From NCBI GenBank assembly GCA_033239525.1, contig BSYO01000033.1:7493501-7557500 (forward strand): a DNA stretch of 64,000 bases, written 5' to 3'. Below the pieces are notes generated by a model, which was not told where the DNA came from, searched no databases, and saw only the letters and a program-made list of their open reading frames with translations. The position numbers were made by a program, and so were the translations under genes. Source of the stretch: Nepenthes gracilis (taxonomy: Eukaryota; Streptophyta; Magnoliopsida; Caryophyllales; Nepenthaceae). Of the stretch, positions 10,727-19,858 are shown piece by piece (positions within the stretch are counted from its first letter, which is position 1; each line of letters begins with the position of its first letter).

Positions 10727-11655
10727 CCGAAAATACTCCGACGCTCAAGTCTGTAACAAGCCTTCGAACTTTAGAAGGTGGGCTGGTAAGTAAAAGAGAA
10801 AGAGAATGAGATTGACGGAAGTGTTGGCCTATAAATGCAGAGGCGTTCCCGTGATTCACTGAGAGTATGATTTCCAACTTAATGTTTGCAAAAAACGAGT
10901 GGAAGCTATGTCCCGAAAGCGTGAAAGCTTTGAAAGACGGTTCACGGAGAGCGGAAGAAGTCTCTGTAATCTAGAGGCTTAAAGTGGGATTAGAAGGTGA
11001 ACGTTTTAGAGAGAGAGTATGCTTAAGCACTGTTTACGTTCGTGGTCCAAATTGTATCAGAAAGAGTGAAAGCTTTCAGAGTGGAGACTCTGGACTTATA
11101 TAGACGGTGGGGAGAGCAACCTTCATTGACTAGGAAGGCGTGATCCTTAGCCTGACGTTGGGCTGCTTTCTTTGAGTTGGTGGGCTTGACTACGTGATTT
11201 GATGGATCGTTTCCTTTCTGAGCAGTGTAACGGATCTCCAAATTATCTACTTTCCTTTCATATTTTTGTGACCATTAGACTCCATTGTTTGCAATGAGAG
11301 AGAATCTGGCGCCTTCCTCATGGGAAAGGTGCCGAATCTATTACTACCTTTTTAGAGGAGATCGACTTTAAGGAAAGCGTGTAATCGGGGAAATGATCGT
11401 TGCTTTTCGTGTACGGGACCGCCTGCCAAACTTGGCCTGGGCCATATTAGCTTTAGCGTCTTTTCGCGGCCTGCTGTTACATTACTTCCGGTCAACAGAA
11501 ATGTTGACCGTCTTAAAGGAGTGTTTTGGGCCGTTTTTTTGCGCGTTGGGCGGTCAACGCTAGTCCGTTGACCGTCTAACGCACGTTTGGGTATATTTGG
11601 ATTTTAGACCGCTTTTCTTGTTTGGCCGGCCAGCTATAGGTTAACCGGATTAACA
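10727..11655 (-). repeat. Element A 3' LTR, inner part
   Basis: Continues the LTR interrupted at 4249; it matches 19431-19747 at both ends, but 10916 to about 11517 has no counterpart in the other LTR. The minus strand contains CTATATAAG at 11095-11103, a good TATA box, inside the part absent from the 5' LTR. It ends at aaca, next to the polypurine tract. Confidence 0.85.
11095..11103 (-). promoter_or_regulatory. LTR TATA box of element A (3' copy only)
   Basis: Minus strand CTATATAAG. This section is deleted from the 5' LTR, so the copy that should drive the element has no such box. Confidence 0.55.
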
Positions 11656-11669
11656 CTAGCCCCTCATCC
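11656..11669 (-). other. Polypurine tract of element A
   Basis: Minus strand GGATGAGGGGCTAG directly before the LTR start TG. The tracts of elements B and C end in the related GGGGGGCTA and GGGGGGCTTG, supporting a common lineage. Confidence 0.75.
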
Positions 11670-12002
11670 TGGTGGTCAGGATTTTGACCTCCAGCATGTT
11701 TATGATGGAATGCATTTGTTTCTGCTGGCGGAGTCATTGCCCATCTGAATAGGAGCCTCGACAGCTTCCAAAATGTTAACCGGATTTGTTGATCGTTCTT
11801 GGAAAGTTTTCGGGCAACTTGGAGAAGGAAACGTTGGTCATTAGCCGCCCTGCTAGAAAAGCAGGCCACGTGTCTCCACGCGGTACGTTCATGATCCTGG
11901 CATTTAATGAGCAGGAGTACTCTATTCGACAGCCTTCTTCTAGGGAAATGACACTCGACGGTAATGATGGTGTAGGTTTTCAAGATGATTTCGGGTTCAC
12001 AT

Positions 12003-12017
12003 GGGTTTTTAAACCGC
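12003..12017 (+). promoter_or_regulatory. TTTAAAC box before the antisense gene of element A
   Basis: The plus strand reads gggtttttaaaccgcc, about 100 bp before the start codon of the antisense gene. Element B has gggtatttaaacgcc in the same place (35281-35295). A TATA-like role is an inference from position and conservation. Confidence 0.5.
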
Positions 12018-12113
12018 CTGATTGCTCCATTTTGAATTCCTTGTGCCATCCGTGTTTCTTCGTCTTCCTCGTTTCGTTTTGTGAAGAAGAAAACACAAAC
12101 CCTAACTCTGACC

Positions 12114-13866
12114 ATGTCTTCCGTCGCAGGCATCGCCTCCGTTTTGAGAGAAACTGACGTGAAAGTCCTATATGTAGAGTTCAACATTCCGCGGGAGATC
12201 ACCTTCCGCATTCCAGGGAAGGACGATAGAGCCGCCCACTGGCTTCGTGACCATATATGAAGCCCATTTGAGGAGTGGGCTCTGCCTTCCAGTCCCTTAT
12301 AAACTAATGTCAATTTTTCGGGCACTCCAGGTCCCTATCGCTCAGTTTCATGGCAACACCGTCAGGTACTTGTGCTACCTCTGTATTTTTCTTTGTCAAC
12401 ATTCGAGGTTGTTGACGATGTCAATGGTGAGAGGGATCTTTAAGATCAACCAGAGAGCGGAGTGGATCTCTTTGTCTCCCCATAGCGGTCTTAAAATTAG
12501 CATTGCTATTTACGACTCCCTCAAGAATTGGAAGAACTGGTTTTGTTTTGTTAACGTGGGAGAGTCTTAGCCCTTACCTAATGAGTGGGGTCAAGTGCCT
12601 GAAGTGTACACGGGGGCGCCTTCTGAGGTGTAGACGGCCTCCCTGGAATGGCTGGTTGAGTTGATAGAGAAGAATTTGAGGAACTTCCAGAGAGAGCATT
12701 TGGTCTCTCGCGCAGAGGCAAAGAAGACCAATTGGGACCCTCCGTCACCAGTCCAAAAATTGAGGATCCCGCCACCGGAGGTCTTGCAGAAAAAGAAGAG
12801 GAAGAAGGGTAACATTATTGGTCTCCGTCTTACTGATTCAAGTCCTCCCAGTCCAAGGCAAAAGAGGGCGGCTTCGGTGGCGCCTTCTTCGTCATCCTCT
12901 AGGCCTGACTACCTTTCTGTCGGACGTTTTGTGGGCATTGGCGCCGCATCTGGGGTAGAAGTTGAGGCGGCTGTTGAGGCTTATAAGACCAAGTTGAGCG
13001 GCGGTGTTGTCTTGGCCTAGCCTATGCCATCGGAGTTGACTCGAGAGCCACCCGTTGAGGCGCCTGGACTACAGGAGCCGTCAGTTGGATCTCCTGTTGT
13101 GGTAATTCTGGCGGAGCAATAGGAGCAGATTTTGGAGTCTCCCGCCGTTTCCAAGGAGCCAGCCAGGAGGGAGGACACTCTAAAGGATTCCATGGCAGAG
13201 TTCATGGTTGAGGTTGCCGCCAGCCCTGCTAACATGGGTCCCCTTCTTGGCTCACCGCCATTTGCGTCAAAACTGGGCACGAGGCCAGATAGACCAACGC
13301 AGAGAATTTTGGAGGTATAAGTTCTGTTGCTCGCCTTGTCTTTCGATTTACCCTTTCTAATTCCCTTTTCTATTTTTGTGCAGGCGGACAGAGTATCAAG
13401 CGCAATGGCTAAGGCGCTCAGGCAGAGAGACTTGGTGATCTCTGATAGGGACAAAGAGATTGCCTGGCTCGATGCTAAGCTGGCGACTTTGGGGGATGAG
13501 CACCGTGAGGATGCAGATGCCTTGGAGGCTGTTTTGGCGGGAGTGGAGGTGGAAAACCTGGGTTTGAAAGCTGAGGTCGCCCACTTAAAGGAGGAGAATG
13601 AGTAAGCTAAAGGGCGCATTGATCAACTTGTTAGGCAGATGTTGACCTTAGAGAACGATCTGAGTCTTCGTATACGCCCGCACCAAGTTGAGGGCATGAT
13701 GCTGGCGCGGTTGTGGGAAGGGGTCAACATTAGCTGGCGTATAGTGCAGCTGGTTGATCCCGACTTCCCCGTGGATCTCATCAATTTATTAAATCGGTCA
13801 GCACAGCGTCGAGACAGCCTTGTGGGGGAGCCTCGAGACAGTCAAAGGCCCCCGCCGCCCTCATAG
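12114..13866 (+). pseudogene. Antisense gene of Tat element A (Transposase_28-like), with intron
   Basis: The gene runs opposite to gag-pol. It starts at ATG 12114 (MSSVAGIASVLRE); one frameshift lies just before 12241. From there to 13866 a single frame continues, broken by stops at 12568, about 12631, 13018, about 13121 and 13603, and by an intron at 13315-13383. The N-terminal domain (GFVTIYEAHLRSGL, FRALQVPIAQFHGNTVRYL) resembles the Pfam family of putative plant 'gypsy type transposon' proteins (Transposase_28). A basic/serine-rich middle, a coiled coil (13384-13700; RQRDLVISDRDKEIAWLDAK) and a C-terminal VQLVDPDFPVDL motif follow. Antisense extra reading frames are known in the Tat lineage; their function is not known. 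The homologue in element B supports a real former gene. Assignment to the family is from motif memory, not a search. Confidence 0.75.
13315..13383 (+). other. 69-bp intron in the antisense gene of element A
   Basis: Begins gtataag, has a pyrimidine-rich 3' part and ends tttttgtgcag. Removing it joins ...RILE to ADRVSS in phase 0 and avoids the taa right after the donor. Element B has a similar 68-bp segment in the matching place. Confidence 0.7.
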
Positions 13867-13874
13867 CTTTTGCG

Positions 13875-13875
<1 letters not shown>

Positions 13876-13905
<30 letters not shown>
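13876..13905. repeat. (TA)n microsatellite
   Basis: About 14 TA units just after the antisense gene. Confidence 0.95.
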
Positions 13906-14264
13906 TTGAATTCAATGATTCACCTTTCAATTCTACAATAATACAAGGAGCCTTGTGTTTGTCACACGCTCTTGCCTTTGTATTTTGCTTCCCTGCCTTT
14001 CCCGACGGCCAACTGGGCAGAGAGACTTGCAAGTTGGCCGCTCGCTTTGTTTTTTGAGGTGTTAAAGGTGTCTTCTAGGCCGTTACATATGTTAATCCGG
14101 CTTAGAATTCGCCCGTGAGTGCAGCTTGGCGGTGTTGCCCAGGTGTAGACTTGGTCGGTTTGCTTTGGTGGAGCGTTTTACTCCAATTGACCATCATTGG
14201 CTGATCACGCTATTTCCTTACGAATGAGGTCGTCGCCTGTGCTGTGTTAGACCCTTAAGATTTT

Positions 14265-14470
14265 TTCGACCGCTAATGGGCTATTTGGATGACCAATGTT
14301 TAGATACGACCACTCATTGGCCACCTGGATGACTAGGGTTTAAATATGACTGCTCATGGGCAGCCTGAATGACCAGGGTTTAAATACGATCGCTCATGGG
14401 CCGCCTAGATGAACAAGGTTTAAATACGACCGCTCATGGGCTACCTAGATGACCACGGTTTAGTAACGAG
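14265..14470. repeat. ~40-bp tandem array in element A, five copies
   Basis: Five diverged units built on cgaccgctcatgggc, gatgacca and gggtttaaatac. It lies between the end of integrase and the 3' end of the antisense gene. Elements B and C have arrays in the corresponding region. Confidence 0.85.
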
Positions 14471-14639
14471 AGGGTGAAGACCCTCCCGACTTAGGAGCAG
14501 CCTAAGTCGATTTGAACCTACAATGAGAACCACATATATATATATGCACATGTATCATGCTAAGGAAACACTTATTTTACTAATCGAATCGCGCACACAA
14601 ATGATCACATACAATTTCACAAGACACATACCTGGGTCT

Positions 14640-15770
14640 CTACTGATAGTAGCGTTTGAGGTGGATCCCGTTCCACGTTCGTGGGACCAACTTTTCGTCT
14701 TGATTTCGGAGCTTGTATGCCCCATTTCACAGGACTGGCGGAGATTAGAAAAGGCCCTTCCCAATCTAGGGGAGAGCTTGTTTCAGCCAGTTACCTTTCC
14801 TGTGGCCTCAATGCTTCGTAAGACCAAGTTTCCAACGTCGAACTGCCTTGCTTTCACCTTCTTGTTGTAGTGGCGGGTGACTCGATGCTAGTAGGTTGCG
14901 GTCCGTATTCTAGCGGTATCGCGGGCTTCTTCAAGCAAGTCTAGGTGTTCTTAGATCTTTTGGGAGTTAACCTGCCAGTCGAGGACTCCACCCTAAGACT
15001 TGGAAGCTTGATTTTGACCGGGATTACCGCTTCAGTCCTGTAGTAGAGGCTGAAGGATATTTCGTGCGTTGGTTCCTTTGGAGTTGTTCGGTGAGACCAA
15101 AGGACTGAGGCGAGCTCGTCTACCCAAGAGCCCCCTGCGTCCTTCAGCTTGGTTTGAGCTTGTGGAGTAGTGTTCGGTTTGTGACCTCCATCTGTCCATT
15201 TGCTTGGGGCTATGCCACTGAAGTGTGAACCAGCCTAATCCCAAGGCTGGTGCAATACTTGGTGAAATATTTTCTTGAGAATTCAGTTTTGTTGTCAGTC
15301 ACAATGACCTCTGGAATGCCAAATCTGCTGATGATGTTCTGATGGATGAACTTAAGTGCGTTGTGTTCTGTGATTTTGGCTAACGGGACGGCTTCGACCT
15401 ACTTTGTGAAGTAGTCGATGCCCGCTATAATGAACTTTCTTTGCCCGGTTGCAATGGAAAATGGGCCAAGATTGTCAAGCCCCCATTGTGCGAAGGGTCA
15501 CGACGCCTGAAGAGATTTCAGCTCGGCAGACGACTGGTGGCGAAGGTTGTCGTGAAGTTGGCAGCTTTCACACCTTTTTACAAACTCGAGTGTATCTTTT
15601 TTCATCGAGGGCCAATAGTAGCCCTGCTGCATGATTTTGAATACTAAGTTCTTGCTGCCCACGTACAATCTGCAAATCCCAAGGTGCACTTCGCTCAAGA
15701 CGTAGTCTGCCACTTTTGGGGTTAGGCAGCGGAGGTACGGACTCGAGTAGCCGCGACGATATAGCCACCC
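14640..15770 (-). pseudogene. Integrase of Tat element A, broken
   Basis: The N-terminal zinc domain is visible at 15498-15713 as QQGYYWPSMKKDTLEFVKRC and CESCQLH; the CxxC pair is kept, but the second histidine position reads RLY instead of a histidine-containing sequence. Further on, near 15150-15230, PQANGQMEVTN-like sequence with frameshifts marks the region of the catalytic glutamate. The C-terminal part (14650-14880) has YNKKVKARQFDVGNLVLR. The protein would insert the DNA copy; this copy is dead by stops and frameshifts. Confidence 0.85.
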
Positions 15771-16069
15771 GTCGACTATAGTGTACCAGCCAGCCGTTCT
15801 CTTTATCCGCCTGGCCTCGTCTGCGTCTTCTAACAGTGTTTCATCAGCTAGATATCTTAGGTAGGGTGCATCCAGTTTTCAATCTTGGAGACCTGCATTG
15901 CCTCCTATCCCTCTATATTGGGAGCGCTCAGGACCTCCATCAGGTTTCTCGAGTATTGTTATAAATTTTTGGCCACCACTGCTCTTACCAACTGATCGGC
16001 CTTCCAGTTTTCAGTTCTGGGAACATGAACCAAGGTTAGATTATCGAAGTTGTGGACGGCCTCCCTTTC

Positions 16070-16720
16070 TTAGGCCAAGTATTTGGCCATATGTGGGTTG
16101 TTTGCCTCGAAGTTTCCATTAACTTGGTTGACGATCAGCTCGGAGTCGCTGAAAACAGTCAATCTCTTGGCTGAGCATTCCTTTGCTAATCTTAACCCTG
16201 CTAGCAGGATTTCGTATTCGGCAACATTATTGGTAGCCGGGAAGTCGAGTTTAAGGGAGTATTTCACCTCAAACCCGTGGGGGTCGTGAGGACCACTCCT
16301 GCTCCACTGCCCATGTCTGTGGATGATCCATCTACGTAGAGTATCCATTCTGGAGCCTCCATGCGCTGTTTCGTGTTCTCTGAGAGTTGTTTTTCAAGAA
16401 TCGGGGTCATGGTCTCAACAATGAAGTCAGCCAGAGCCTGCGCCTTTATGGTTGGCCTGGGCATGAACTCAATGTCGAACTCGCCCAATTTGATAGCTCA
16501 CTTTATTAACCGTACAGAAATATCAGGTTTTTGGAGTATGCTCTTTAGAGGCTAGTTAGTGAGAACTACGATGCGGTGTGCCTGAAAGTAGGGCCTTAGT
16601 TTTCGCGTGGAGAATATGAGAGCCAAGGCCAACTTTTTCATGTGCGGGTAGCGCGTCTCTAGGCCGGTCAATATTTTGTTCACATAGTAGACCGACCGTT
16701 GGGTATCGGAGTCCTAGCTT
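16070..16720 (-). pseudogene. RNase H and second (archaeal-type) RNase H of element A
   Basis: Canonical RNase H is visible at 16500-16720 (LALALIFSTRKLRPYFQAH, then LKSILQKPDIS). After a linker (LGEFDIEFMPRP...ALADFIVE) comes a second RNase H: WILYVDGSSTDMGSGAG, AEYEILLAGL, FSDSELIVNQV. The catalytic residues of this second domain (D of DGSS, E of AEYE, D of SDSE) are all present. A frameshift near 16300 splits it. A doubled RNase H is characteristic of the Tat lineage. Confidence 0.88.
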
Positions 16721-17690
16721 ACGAGGACAGAGTTGAGGGACATCTTCGATACTGCCAAGTAGAGGTATAGCTCTTCGCCAACCTTGGGTGATGTTAGCAA
16801 TGGCGGGCCAGCCAGGTACTGCTTCAACTCATCGAAGGCCGCCTGGCAATTTGCCGTCCATTGGAAACCATTTGATTTCGTTCCCCTCAGTACCTTAAAG
16901 AATGGCTGATACTTGTCGCCAGACTTCGCTAGGAAGCGGGACAAGGCTGCCAATCGTCCAGTCAGTCGCTGGACATCCTTAACGCTTTGTGGGGGAGCCA
17001 TGTCCCCGAGGGCCTTGATCTTCTCTGGGTTTGCTTTGATTCCTCGTTGGGAGATGATGAAAGCTAGAAATTTTTCGGAGGCCACCCCGAAGACACATTT
17101 AGTCGGATTCAACTTCATTTGATGCTCGCGAAGCACCTCAAAGGACTTCGCCAGATCGCTGATATGGTTGCCCATAACTCTGCTCTTGACAAGCATGTCC
17201 TCCGGACTCATCCGGATCTGGTTGTAGCATGAATAGGCATCCATGAAGCTCAAGAGCTCATGTCTGGATATTGAGTCTACCAGGAGGTCAATACTGGGTA
17301 AAGGAAAGCTGCCTTTTGGGCAAACTTTGTTAACATGATGAAATCGATGTACATTCTCCACTTTTCATTACTCTTATTTACCAAGACTACATTGGAGAGC
17401 CAATCAGGGTATTGAACCTCCCTAATGAATTTAGCATCTAATAGTTTCTTTACTTCCTCTCGGATGGTGATTAACTTTTTCACTGAGTGGTTTCTCCGCT
17501 TCTGCCTGACAGGTTTTCGATCCCGGTCGAGGCCCAATTTGCGGACCATTACCCAGTCTGAAATTTCAGGCTCGTTAGCGGGAGTCCATGCGAAGATGTC
17601 AGCATTCTGTCGCAGGAATGAGATCAGTTCTTCGCATAGCACGCTGGTGAGTGAGCCGCCGATTCGTACGCACCTTTCTGGATCGTCCAA
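16714..17690 (-). pseudogene. Reverse transcriptase of element A, active site deleted
   Basis: The N-terminal part (17277-17690) shows NADIFAWTPANEPEIS, LITIREEVKKLLDAKFIREV and DWLSNVVLVNKSNEKWRMYI. A frameshift near 17330 leads to a 215-codon open frame with FPLPSIDLLVD and LLSFMDAYSCYNQIRMSPED. The next residues are MLVKS, which normally follow YVDD. So about 50 residues from MSPED to the catalytic YVDD have been deleted in frame. The rest (KCVFGVASEKFLAFIISQRG, AALSRFLAKSGDK, FQWTANCQAAFDELK) is well preserved. Confidence 0.92.
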
Positions 17691-17732
17691 ATTCAGTGGG
17701 ACTAAGTCGGTTGCCTCACCAGACTGTGCTTG

Positions 17733-18305
17733 CTACAAGGTTGCTTCATCTCGATGGTCAAGTTCTCCTACTATTTTGGTGCTGTCATTAGGAGCGATTT
17801 GGGAAATGTAGTATGTTCGTCCAGTGACTTGGTCATCCAGCACCTCGCCCACACCGTATGGTGTTGAAAATTTCATTTTAAGGTGTGGTATTGAAGTGAC
17901 GACCCCGAACGCTGTTAGACATGGCCGACCTAGTATTGCGTTGTATACAGAGGGCAAGTCGACTACTAAGAAGGTAAGTGTACGACTTGCCGTTCTCTGG
18001 TACGTTTCTAGGGTGACTTCTAGTCTGATCGTCCTTTGAACGGGTACCGGTTCGTTGTCGAGGCTATATAATGGGCCTTCTATAGATTTTAGTTGACTCT
18101 TTTTCAAACCGAGTTTAAAAAATGCATTGAGGTAAAACAAATCATGAGAACTTCCATTATCAATAAATACTCGTTTCATATGGTAGTCAATGCTACCGTT
18201 GAAAACAAGTGCTGATACAACAAGGGGGTCGGCATGGGAAGGAACTACATATGTCAGGTTATCATCACTAAAACTAATGACGTTGTCAGTAGTGCGCTGC
18301 TTCTT
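17733..18305 (-). pseudogene. Aspartic protease of element A
   Basis: Retropepsin-like domain: LVVSALVFNG, then FIDNGSSHDLFYLNAFFKLG holding the catalytic DNGS, LEVTLETY, TFLVVDLPSVYNAILGRP and CLTAFGVVTSIPHLKMKF. The same protein is found in element D. The upstream part joins directly to an early piece of gag, showing that the gag C-terminus including its zinc knuckle was deleted near 18305. Confidence 0.88.
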
Positions 18306-19274
18306 CCTCCCTGCAGCTGGAGGTATATTGAGACAAGAAAAGATCCACAAGCTCCTGAAAGCTTTGAATCGAGTATGGGGGGGAGATGATGGAACCAAAT
18401 GCGTGTGTCCCCTTTTAGAGTGAGGTAAAAGCAGCGACACATGGCTGCGTCGTCCAACCCTTGGAAACCCAGATGGGTGCGGAAGTGGGCGAGATGGTCG
18501 AAAAAATCCATACTCCCATCGTAAGAGTCAAGGGATGGCATTTTAAATTTCACCAGCATGGGATGGTTCAAGATCTCAGCCGTGGAGGGAGATCTTTCGA
18601 TGTTGGCTGTGCGCTCGTCATCTTTGAAGACGCGGTTCCATATCTTCTCCAGCCTTGGATCCGCTGGGACGGTATTAGCGGATCTTTTGGAGTTGAGATA
18701 TGATCTCAACTTCATTCTTTCCCGAGCTTGTCTAGCAGCAAGGCGGCAGCTGCCCTGGCTGATCTTGCGGCTCGGGACTTTCCCTCCTGAGCCTGGGGCC
18801 TAAATTTCACGCGGGAGTATCTAGGGTTCCTTCGTTTCAGACTTTCATCCGGAGTTGAGCTGCTTTCTTGCTCCTCATGCCTTAAACGGCTTTGGGCTGT
18901 GAGGATATTGGTGCGGGAGCGCTGGTTAGTCTTTCGGTCTGTCAGGCCGGAATTTTCTTTCTTTAGCCTCCTCGTCTGGATGTCGGTACTGGGTCCACCG
19001 CTGGTGCAGACCCCAGCTGTGCTTGCTCCTGACTGGCGCAGAGTATCTGGAGCATTCTGTCTGTATTGTGCATGTGCTCCTCTAGGTTTTGGAAAAAAGA
19101 TGCTGAAATTTCACAGGCTACCCCGTTGACCACAACGCCAACGGCATGGTCCTGGTTTGGTGAGACTACGTCTCGGGTTGCCTCGCTTGCTTGCACCCTT
19201 GTGTTCACCATTTTGTTCAGGAATGTTGATCGGAGAGAGTTTCTGAGAAACGCAGTTGACTTTTTGTAAGCGCT
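18254..19274 (-). pseudogene. gag of element A, truncated
   Basis: The first part (18963-19274) is scrambled by frameshifts. The second part (18254-18715) has LRSYLNSKRS, then the capsid core KFKMPSLDSYDGSMDFFDHL, LGFQGLDDAAMCRCFYLTLK and DTRIWFHHLPP. It then runs into protease sequence: the rest of the capsid and the zinc knuckle are missing. Gag would form the particle and bind the RNA. Confidence 0.85.
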
Positions 19275-19292
19275 TCCCATAGATGGCATTAA
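19275..19292 (-). other. Primer-binding site of element A
   Basis: The minus strand reads TTAATGCCATCTATGGGA. This is the site TTGGCGCCGTCTATGGGA seen intact in element C with three G-to-A changes. Confidence 0.75.
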
Positions 19293-19747
19293 TGATACGT
19301 ACCTGGATCCAACTTTCAACAGTTTTGAATTCAGGTGGTTGATTTGATCCGACTCCATTCACTGAGTCTGAATTCTGCACACCACTACAGTAAATAAGAA
19401 GTTGGGTGCCGGCGGGAGGTTATTCCATCAAAAATACTCCGATACTCAAGTCAGTAACAAGCCTTCGAATTTTGAAGGGTGGGCTGGTAAGTAAAAGAGA
19501 AAGAGAATGAGATTGGCGGGAGTGTTGGCCTGTAGATGTAGAAGCATTCCCGTGACTCATTGAGAGTATGATTTCTAACTCGATGTTTGCAAATAACAAG
19601 TGGAAGCTATGCAGAGGTGTTTTGGGCCGTTTGTTTGTGTGTCGGGCGGTCAACGCGTTAGCGTTGACCGTCTAATGTGCGTTTAGGCCTTTCTGAATTT
19701 TGGGCTGCTTTTCTTATTGGGCCGGTTGGCTATGGGCCTACCTATCA
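19293..19747 (-). repeat. Element A 5' LTR with ~600-bp internal deletion
   Basis: 455 bp against about 1,059 bp for the 3' copy. It matches 4120-4249, 10727-10915 and 11518-11655; the part between (with the TATA box) is missing. Plus strand starts tgatacgtac and ends cctatca. Confidence 0.85.
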
Positions 19748-19858
19748 CTAGCCCCCATACTGGTGGTCAGGATTTTGGCCTCCAACATGTTTATAATGGA
19801 ATGCGCTTGTTTTTGGTGGAGTCGTTGCCCGTCTGAAGAGGAGCTTCGAGAGCTTCCA
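19748..19858 (-). repeat. Duplicate of the 3' internal end of element A, outside its 5' LTR
   Basis: This matches 11656-11770, the polypurine tract and the adjacent internal sequence (ctagccccc, ctggtggtcaggatttt, ccaacatgtttataatggaatg). It lies outside the 5' LTR, where flanking host DNA would be expected. It ends abruptly at 19858. Confidence 0.8.

Larger units (their letters stand above)
4120..19747 (-). mobile_element. Ty3/Gypsy retrotransposon of the Tat lineage, decayed (element A)
   Basis: Read on the minus strand the order is 5' LTR (19293-19747), primer site, gag, protease, reverse transcriptase, RNase H plus a second RNase H, integrase, a tandem-repeat array, an antisense reading frame, polypurine tract, and 3' LTR (4120-4249 joined to 10727-11655). 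The second RNase H and the antisense gene near the 3' end are traits of the Tat lineage. Without the nested Copia element it spans about 9.2 kb. All coding parts carry stops, frameshifts and deletions: the gag C-terminus, the reverse transcriptase active site and about 600 bp of the 5' LTR are gone. No target-site duplication was identified, in part because the 5' LTR is flanked by more element sequence. Confidence 0.85.

Noticed and set aside
11576..12325. 249-residue minus-strand frame
   Set aside because: Crosses the LTR edge, polypurine tract and the start of the antisense gene; no family motifs.
13017..13619. 200-residue minus-strand serine-rich frame
   Set aside because: Complement of the antisense gene of element A, spanning its intron without a break in homology of its own.
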